From contig JARWMV010000047.1 of assembly GCA_030998015.1 (NCBI GenBank), positions 47,688 through 111,687 on the forward strand: DNA of 64,000 nucleotides. Reading direction: 5' to 3'. The stretch comes from Ceratorhiza oryzae-sativae. Its lineage: Eukaryota; Basidiomycota; Agaricomycetes; Cantharellales; Ceratobasidiaceae. Below, in pieces: positions 57,308 through 64,000 of the stretch. A model generated the notes under the pieces. That model worked only from the letters and a program-made list of their open reading frames with translations. It was not told the DNA's origin and ran no database searches. The position numbers and the translations under genes are program-made. Every line of letters starts with the position of its first letter. Position 1 is the first letter of the stretch.

Positions 57308-58784
57308 TCAGAAGAAGAGGTATGTGGTTATGAACACGCCCTATAGTCGACGTTAGTCAAATCGCCAAGGCCGAAAGGAGGTAAAGCGCACCATCGCAAT
57401 CAACACGACCAACTGCAGTGGGACACCCTCTTGGTGGGTCGCAACCATTTGCTCGGTCTCGACAATTGTTCCTTCCTCGGATACGTCATCACCCATGATG
57501 GTTGTGCTCCCGTCTTCACTCTGGACTTTACGTCTCCTCATAGTTCCAGCCGGGGGAATGCTCGCCAACAGTCCGCGCAGACGGTTAATCTCAATTTGCG
57601 CCTCTGCATATCGCTGGTTGAGCTCGGCAAATGCTGCATCGTTGAATTTGGAGTCTTGGGGTTGATTAGAAGGACCTGGCGTCGTGGGGTTCGAGGGCGT
57701 AACAACGTTGATTTCGACCACGTTTGGCGGCTGTGGCTTTTCTTCTTTTAGGGGCTCGATTGTTTCGTGGTGGGTAACGACCTCTTCGGCGACCATGTAT
57801 TCTTGAGCGCCTGGGCTCGATGCGCGCTCGCGTTCGCCATGTCGGGGTGGGGGCGAGGGTGTGGGTGAAGGAGGTGAAGGGGCGGTCTGGACGGCTGCCG
57901 AAACTGGCGCGGCTACGGGCACAGACGGAACAGGTGGCACGGGCTGGCTTGGGTATTCTCGAGTCTGATTAATATCAGGGATGGGGTGTGAGGGAGGGTG
58001 TGGGGAGGGTGTGCGCGAGGACGTGCGTACGATTTCACTTGGGGGATGGTGCGGATGGTATCGAAGCGCTAGGCGTCCAAATGCAGTGAGTACTAACCCT
58101 AGCGTCAGCCAGATCTAGGACCAGACGTACCTGTTCGCCTTCAGTCATGACGCTTTGGTTGGCGCCAATGTCTTCCTCCTCGAGCACTTGGCCCTCGGGT
58201 GGCAGGTACGCGACTTTGATTTTTTGTTGGTGAATTTGAGGTGGTTTTTCGTCGTCGTCAAAGATCCACTGTAGCGAGAATGAGTATGAGAAGAGAATGG
58301 GAAGCAAGGTAACGCACCATGTCGTGTGCAGATTTGGATTGGCGTTCAGGTGTGAGGATCATGCTCTGGACCAAGAACTTGTCCTTGCACTTGTGGGACA
58401 GCGGAGGGTCCTCGCGCATCGCCTGCAATAGCACTGTTCCCAATGTGAGCTCCTGCCAGTTAGTGCTCCATACGACCCACCTTGGACATCGACGCTGTCT
58501 CCTGGCTCGATGACGCCCGAGTTTGGCCGGACGCAGTAGAGCTGGGAACGAGTGAGCGGATGACGTCAGCAGAGTGGCTTGGGAACGGCGTACCTTGGGC
58601 GCGGTCGTCTTGACCTTGAAGGCGACCGGCTGGGGGTTGTGGTTGGTGACGGTGAGCGTGCGGCGGACGACCTGTGTGAGCGGGCCTACAGCGCACACGA
58701 TATGACCACGTGTACTACCTCAAACAAGAGCCATGACGCACGATTGAAGCCGAGCTGGTTGCCCGGGTTGAGTTGTACAGACAT
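57308..58784 (-). CDS. scs2: VAP/Scs2-type ER membrane tether with MSP domain
   Basis: Starts MSVQLNPGNQLGF. The MSP domain continues over exons with GPLTQVVRRTLTVTNHNPQP, VAFKVKTTAPK, LYCVRPNSGVIEPGDSVDVQ, and KCKDKFLVQSMILTP. It binds FFAT motifs of lipid-transfer proteins at ER contact sites. A long Pro/Ser-rich disordered middle is followed by a coiled coil around LNQRYAEAQIEINRLRGLLA and a C-terminal anchor. A 51-base intron splits the anchor: VVLIAM joins GVFITTYLFF, giving a typical tail anchor. Reading through it would end the protein with Arg/Phe-rich residues and no anchor. It is divergent from erg24. Confidence 0.93.
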
Positions 58785-58977
58785 TTGCGGGCGGCGACGG
58801 GCGGTGGTTTGGCGGTGACGAGGACAAGTGTGGACAACGCCTGATGAGGTGGAGGTCGAGTACACGCGGAAAAACACCACGGGGTGTGAGGCGGGCCACG
58901 TGACGCGATGACACACGCTCACGTCATCTGTCGTGTTCGATACGCGTCTCTTGCATCGTACCACCATCGAGGTCATC
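58785..58977. promoter_or_regulatory. Divergent promoter VAP/erg24
   Basis: 193 bases between start codons, with CACGTG at 58897-58902 and a second CACGTC-like site at about 58920. Confidence 0.5.
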
Positions 58978-60552
58978 ATGGCCAGCACGACACGCAACCC
59001 CAAGACGACGCACTACGAGTTTTTTGGGCCGCCCGGCGCCGCGTTTGTCTCGCTCACCGTCCCCATCGTCATCTATGCGCTGTACTTTACCTGCAACGAG
59101 GCCTCGGGCGGGTGTCCTCCCCCCCTCTGGGCCCTCCCCGTCTATTTCGTCCGCAGCGTCGGCGATGTCGACTGGTGGAAGAGCCTCTTTGATGTCCAGG
59201 CTACCATCGCCTACTTTACCTGGTACGCCTTTACCGTCGTCGCTTGGGCTGTCCTGCCAGGTGATTGGGTCGAGGGAGTCGAGCTGCGAAACGGGGGCAG
59301 GCTGACTTATAAAATCAATGGTTTGTCTATTTTCTCTCTGCTCAGACCTGTGGCTCATGATCGTGACAGCCTTTTCGACCATGCTGCTTGCGCTTGGCCT
59401 CGTGGCCGGATGGATCATGAATTTTGGACCTCAGTCGTTTACATTCATTTTTGACCACTGGGTTGGATTCTGCACTGCAGCCCTCATCAACTCGTTTATT
59501 CAAGCAACGTGGTGCTACTATGCTTCATTCAAAAACCAAGACCAGCGCGAGCTTGCATTGGGCGGAAACTCGGGCAACATGATCTACGATGTAAGCCCCC
59601 CCTGCTGTCGCAACGATCGATTTCAACTCATCATGATGTAGTGGTTCATCGGACGGGAACTCAACCCTCGCATCGGCTCTTTTGACATCAAGTCCTTCAA
59701 CGAGTTGCGCCCAGGCTTGATCCTGTGGCTACTGGCCAATATCAGCGCGTGTTGTGAACAGCTTACCCGCCGAGGCACATGGATCCCAACCGATTCTATG
59801 GGTCTGGTCTTGCTCTTCCAGGGACTGTACGTCGCGGACGCCCTGTACAATGAGGTAAGCCCTAGCCGTAGGATGATCTTCCTTTTTTAGCTTATTCACT
59901 CGATCCTTCTCAGCCCGCAATCTTCACTACGATGGATATCACCACCGATGGCTTTGGGTTCATGCTCTCAGTCGGCGATCTTGCCTGGGTCCCCTTTGTT
60001 TACTCTCTCCAGGCCCGCTATCTCGCATTCACACCCGTCGAGCTCGGACCATTCTGGGCCAGCGTCATTTTCGGCGTTCATGGACTGGGCTACTGGATCT
60101 TCAGGGCAAGCAACAATGAAAAGAACGAATTCAGGAATGGGCGGAACCCAAAGAGTGAGACAATCGACTTTGGCACCAGATTTGGGATAGGGGCTGATGA
60201 CGAATGTGGTGTAGATTTGACAAGCTTCCAGACCGAGCGCGGAACTAGGCTTTTGACGAGCGGGTGGTGGGGCATGTGCCAGCACCCCAACTATTTGTAG
60301 GCTTGATTCTTTCACCTGATCGTCCTTGGAACTAACGCCGCCTCAAATAGGGGCGACTTGATCATGGCCCTCTCCTACTGCCTCCCGACGGGTTTCAACA
60401 CACCGATCACCTATTTCTACCCCATCTACTTTTTGATTCTGCTGGTGCACCGACAGATGAGGGATACCGAAGCTTGCGAGAAAAAGTACGGGAAAGACTG
60501 GAAGACCTATACGGACATCGTGCCGTGGAGGATTTTCCCGTACATCTATTAA
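58978..60552 (+). CDS. erg24: Delta(14)-sterol reductase
   Basis: Ergosterol pathway: reduces the C14-C15 double bond left by Erg11, in the ER membrane with NADPH. Starts [20 protein letters not shown]. Seven or more hydrophobic segments, including [15 protein letters not shown] and [11 protein letters not shown]. Family blocks in order: [73 protein letters not shown] and the C-terminal [19 protein letters not shown] ending PYIY. The usual Arg of the RHPNY block is Gln here (CQHPNY). The stop is 181 bases from the convergent ORC2 stop. Confidence 0.94.
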
Positions 60553-60733
60553 CGAGACATGGATGCTTTTTATGCAGGGGGATTCGACGGAGGATATCGT
60601 ATTATAGTACTGTACTCTTGGTTCAAGTGTACTTATTTTCGGGTGTAGCTTTTGTTCCGTTTCGAGGACAAAAAGGGTGCTTGTAAATGCGTTCATGCAT
60701 AAGTTATCCATTTCAAAACACCCTGCGCGAGAT

Positions 60734-61993
60734 TTATACGTTCAAATATCCTAAAATAGTTTCCAACACATCTTGCGAAGCCGGAATCCAAAGCACCTCC
60801 TCAAGCCCTCCGCCCTCTTCTTGACTCTTTTCCCTCTCTTTCGACACCACCATCCCGTGATCCCTAAATTCTCCTAGCAAACCCCTCATAGCGGCCTCGT
60901 TGGCTGCAATGAATTCGTCCCGCGCCGCACCAAGCAGTACATCAAATCCAACGCCATACTTGTCCATTCCGGACGCCGGCACCCGAACGACACCCTCGTC
61001 CTGGAGCGCAGCCAACTGGCGAGACGCAAGTGATCGAAATAGCTTTTGCGCCTTGGCCGTGACCGAAGCAAAGACGTGTTGCGCAGCCGAAGGTGTGACT
61101 TCGGCTATCACCGCCGCCGAGGCACCACCACCACCAACAGCGGCGGCGGCGGAAGCAGCAGATGTCGATGGAGGAACCGTCAGATCGCGATGAGCCAGTT
61201 CGGCCATGTACGGCTCAAACGTCGTGAGATCGTGCCAGAGCCAACTCCAGCCCTTGAATGCACGTTCGCCCGGGACCTCTTCCTCAGCATCGGCATCGGC
61301 GTCGGCGTCCCGGGCATGTCTGTCGTTGTGTCGAAATGGGGCCAGGTGGGGTTTACGCGCCAACGCTTGGTCCCGGGAGAACAAGAGCGCCGAGTTGACG
61401 TGGTCGACCGATGCGATGAGGTGGACGTGTTTGGCCGAGGCGATCGTGGTCAGCACGCGTTGCGCGCGCGGGGTACGGAGTTGCGGTGCATCAATGTTGT
61501 GGATGAGGAGAAAGAGCGGGTCGACGTCGTCGCTGCGAAAGAACGAGTAGACTCGTTTTGCGCGGTTCCCAGCTGTGGACGTCTCGAGCTTTTCAGAGTC
61601 GACTAGGTCGGGTACTTGTTCGATCGAGGAGAGGATGTCGGACGTCCCGACGGTGGGCAGGTAGCCATTGACGACGACAACATGGCCGTGTTCGGCGCAT
61701 TGGGTCGTGGCGAATTCATTTAGTATATTTCGCTTGCTACCGTATCCATAGAACAAAAGATTGAACCCCTCGACGAGTTCTTCGAGCCAGTACCCAAAGA
61801 GCGCACGCGCGTCGTCTTTCAGCCGAGCCCGTTCGGCGGCGTGTTTTTGGTGTGCGGGGGACGAAGAGAGCCAATGGTCGAGTTGCGCTCGAGATAGGGG
61901 TACAGATATCTGAGAATAAAGTGTGTCTGAGGATTTGTTCGATTTGGAGTTGTGGTGAAAGTAGAGGTCGAATGGCGAGGTCTTGGATGCCAT
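60734..61993 (-). CDS. orc2: Origin recognition complex subunit 2
   Basis: Single exon of 419 residues, unusual among the multi-exon genes around it. Starts MASKTSPFDLYFHHNSKS. The Orc2 domain includes LVEGFNLLFYGYGSKRNIL, then a VVVVNGYLPT strand, LFLLIHNIDAPQL and a HLIASVDHVNS block, with WLWHDLTTFEPYM. It ends with a winged-helix tail (EVLWIPASQDVLETILGYL). A Walker A-like loop GYGSK is present, as in other Orc2 proteins, which are not true ATPases. Shorter than most Orc2 because the acidic N-terminal tail is absent. Local Ala/Gly repeats and an Asp/Ala run are encoded by low-complexity sequence. Part of the replication-origin complex. Confidence 0.93.
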   Translation of the reverse strand: MASKTSPFDLYFHHNSKSNKSSDTLYSQISVPLSRAQLDHWLSSSPAHQKHAAERARLKDDARALFGYWLEELVEGFNLLFYGYGSKRNILNEFATTQCAEHGHVVVVNGYLPTVGTSDILSSIEQVPDLVDSEKLETSTAGNRAKRVYSFFRSDDVDPLFLLIHNIDAPQLRTPRAQRVLTTIASAKHVHLIASVDHVNSALLFSRDQALARKPHLAPFRHNDRHARDADADADAEEEVPGERAFKGWSWLWHDLTTFEPYMAELAHRDLTVPPSTSAASAAAAVGGGGASAAVIAEVTPSAAQHVFASVTAKAQKLFRSLASRQLAALQDEGVVRVPASGMDKYGVGFDVLLGAARDEFIAANEAAMRGLLGEFRDHGMVVSKEREKSQEEGGGLEEVLWIPASQDVLETILGYLNV

Positions 61994-62653
61994 CGTGCTC
62001 GGCTCGTGGGAGAGGACCACGTGCGTGTGGCGGGTGGCACGTGCTCTCGATCGGGTTGTCGCCCACCAACCCCCGTGTCTTGGCCTCGCAGTTGCAAAAC
62101 TAGCCCTGCTTCTAATTCTCATCAATCAGTAGCTTTCATTTCATTCGTTCGTCCTTATCGTGACTCAGGGTCTAATTGTATGCGCCTCCAACAAAGGGCT
62201 CGCTGCCTGCGGCATCCGGGAGCCGCCACCGTGGCCTTTCGGCAGCCTCACCATCGCCGAACGAATCCCGCGATACCAATCTTTGTTTTTTCGACCCCTT
62301 TCGACCCATTTGATGACGAACGCCGAGGCCCATGACGGAGCACGACGTAGCGCATAGGTATGAATGCGGGCGGAACTGATACGGACCGGTTTCGAAGTCT
62401 GGCCACTCCGCAGATCTTGGGGCGCTTTTGGAGTTCAGTAATATTATTGACGTTGCGCCGTAGGATATTACACTCCTCCTGGGTCCCTTCCAATGACGAC
62501 AAGGCAGGTCATGAGACGAGGGTATGATGACAGTTGTCCCGATTCATATCATTCATTATTCATTTCTGGTCGGAGTATAAAACCAGACCTACGCCAGGCT
62601 TGTTGAGACACCACCTGCAGCTCTTTAAACGTGTAGAGTTACCTTTTTCAACA
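61994..62653. promoter_or_regulatory. Divergent region orc2/Ato gene with two CACGTG boxes
   Basis: CACGTG at 62018-62023 and 62038-62043, 25 and 45 bases from the ORC2 ATG. The rest of the 660 bases has no gene. A TATAAA-like site (gagtataaaacc) near 62575 lies about 80 bases before the downstream ATG. Confidence 0.5.
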
Positions 62654-63716
62654 ATGGCTACTACCACCGCTCTACCCACAACTGCTCCTGGCCGTGCCAC
62701 CTATCCTGACACCCGCGCGACGCACGACACCACCGCACTCGCCGGCAATGGCAGTCACGGCAAGGGCGACCGTCCTGGATTATTGCACCTTGATTCGCAG
62801 GTGAGCAGTTTTCAGCGTTTCAGCTTGGTTGTGTTTTGGCTAAGCAGATGTTTTTACAGCCTGGGTTCCCCGACTATGGAAGCCGTCGTCGCTTTGCGAA
62901 CCCATCGCCCACTGGGTTGTTCGCGCTCGCAGCCACCACGTTGATGTGGTCATTATTCAATGCCCGGACTAGGCATATCTACCAGGTATTTCCGTGGGTC
63001 TGACTCAGCCGGGCGAGGGTGCTCAATCTTGATACCCAAGGTTAACGCTGTGATCGGAATGGCGCTTCTTGTTGGTGGATTGTGCACTTTGCTCGCGGGA
63101 ATGTGGGAATTTGCGATTGGAAACACATTTGGCGCGACAGGCAAGTGGTCGTGATCCACCCTTTCGTTCGAGCTTTTGGCCTAACTCGTATTTCGATAGC
63201 ATTTACACTCCTTGGTGGCTTCTGGGGAGCGTACAGCATCATGTACTGGAACGGAACGGGTGCACTGAGTGCATACGATAGTGAATTGGGCAGCGCGCTT
63301 GGTATTTTTGTGCGTGTTGATCAACCAAGCTCTTTCAACGGGGGAACTAACAATGGTTATTAGTATATGGTCTGGATGGTTGTCGCACTCATGCTCTTCC
63401 TCGCCACGTTCCGAGCGTCAATCCCATTGAGCGGGTTCTTCTTCTTCCTCCTCTTGACGTATATCCTCCTGGGTGCCGCACACTTTACCGGACGTGGTAC
63501 GTTCCTCCGTTTTCGGACGATATCGAAAGCTCGAGCTTACTTTGAAATCTAGTCTCTGTGCTCCGAGCAGGTGGCGTTATCGGCTGCATTGCTTCCATGT
63601 TCGCGTTCTACAGCGGAGCTGTCGGCTTGCACGACCGTCACACTTCGTACTACAACCTCCCGGCTTTGGGACTGGCGAAACGTACGACGGATCCGACTGA
63701 TACCAATCGCTACTAA
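62654..63716 (+). CDS. Acetate/succinate transporter family protein (GPR1/FUN34/YaaH)
   Basis: Starts MATTTALPTTAPGRATYPDT, a soluble N-terminal tail, then a six-helix membrane core. The diagnostic NPxPxGL motif is present as ANPSPTGLFALAATTL. Helices follow: VIGMALLVGGLCTLLAGMW, then EFAIGNTFGATAFTLLGGF, GAYSIMYW, MVWMVVALMLFLATF, FFFFLLLTYILLGAAHF, and GCIASMFAFYSGAVGLHD. It ends RTTDPTDTNRY. Family members (Ato2/Ato3, AcpA) move acetate or succinate, or act in ammonium export. Seven or so short introns; none breaks the frame. Confidence 0.92.
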
Positions 63717-64000
63717 ACGCGAAAAGGCCTGATGATTCCTGACTTTAAGGATTTGCACGATTCCCCTGCCTCAAATCATGAATCCTTTGTGCTTCTTTAT
63801 TTCCCGACTTGTAGCTTCTTGACCGCCTGAATTTATCTTTACTCAAGAATTTTAATGTGTTTCAGCGACTTCATTGTAACGATTCAAAAGCACACAATGA
63901 ATTTTTTATTGAATGTGCTCCCCGCTGTCGGTTTGGTCATTTGATTCACGCAATCTCTTCGACATGCCAATCATGTTTCGCATCCTCCTCACGTACAAAC
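63717..64000. other. Right end, 3' of Ato gene
   Basis: 284 bases of AT-rich sequence with no gene visible; likely 3' UTR and intergenic. Confidence 0.45.

Noticed and set aside
61046..61606. Plus-strand 186-codon frame opposite orc2
   Set aside because: Mirror frame of the GC-rich orc2 coding sequence, with no family features.
1..64000. CRISPR arrays, rRNA or tRNA genes, origin or viral features
   Set aside because: None seen; no spaced direct repeats of CRISPR type, no rRNA-like blocks, and no tRNA arms that I could fold with confidence.

Overview
The window is nuclear DNA of a filamentous basidiomycete. Genes are interrupted by many very short GT-AG introns (mostly 38-70 bases). Recognisable genes are fungal (Rot1, Atp17, ADGF-type adenosine deaminases, DUF4246, basidiomycete-type terpene synthase). 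A tyrosine-kinase-like domain with a GGGFG loop, an HGDVKG catalytic loop and many short exons is typical of the large Agaricomycete kinase families. I infer an Agaricomycete, and a Rhizoctonia/Ceratobasidium-like fungus fits best, but the species is not proven by the sequence.

Layout. 1-5.6 kb: two paralogous caspase-fold genes on the minus strand with the same four-exon plan. 6-9.7 kb: an unidentified partial gene, then UBC1 (E2 with UBA tail) divergent from glutathione synthetase across a 97-base promoter. 10-13 kb: two unrecognised genes. 14.4-17.5 kb: a third caspase-fold copy whose catalytic His and Cys are both lost. It is joined in splice phase to an intact protein kinase, and a one-base frameshift interrupts its caspase exon. 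17.7-20.9 kb: TRP4, ATP17 and ROT1. 21.8-29.3 kb: a 2.77-kb tandem duplication of a DUF4246 oxygenase-like gene (one copy apparently intact, one frameshifted) followed by decayed relics. 29.6-32.7 kb: HIS1 and EB1. 34.4-35.4 kb: a membrane protein of unknown role. 38.4-42.5 kb: tandem delta-12 fatty acid desaturases. 43.9-47.2 kb: a probably broken terpene synthase and a GH10 xylanase. 48.6-53.5 kb: tandem adenosine deaminases. 57.3-63.7 kb: dense housekeeping block with VAP/Scs2, ERG24, ORC2 and an acetate-transporter-family gene.

How the parts relate. The conserved metabolic and cell-biology genes (UBC1, GSH2, TRP4, ATP17, ROT1, HIS1, EB1, VAP, ERG24, ORC2) lie in compact blocks. Several form divergent pairs sharing short promoters with a CACGTG box. 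Between them are accessory segments dominated by local gene duplication: three caspase-fold genes, two DUF4246 genes plus relics, two desaturases and two deaminases. Three small elements with related terminal inverted repeats also lie in these accessory segments. The most interesting part is the caspase-fold family. Its members share an identical phase-0 splice donor after a Leu-Pro, which leads to a short tail in two genes and to a kinase in the third. That architecture suggests a catalytically dead caspase-like sensor or adaptor domain placed in front of a kinase.
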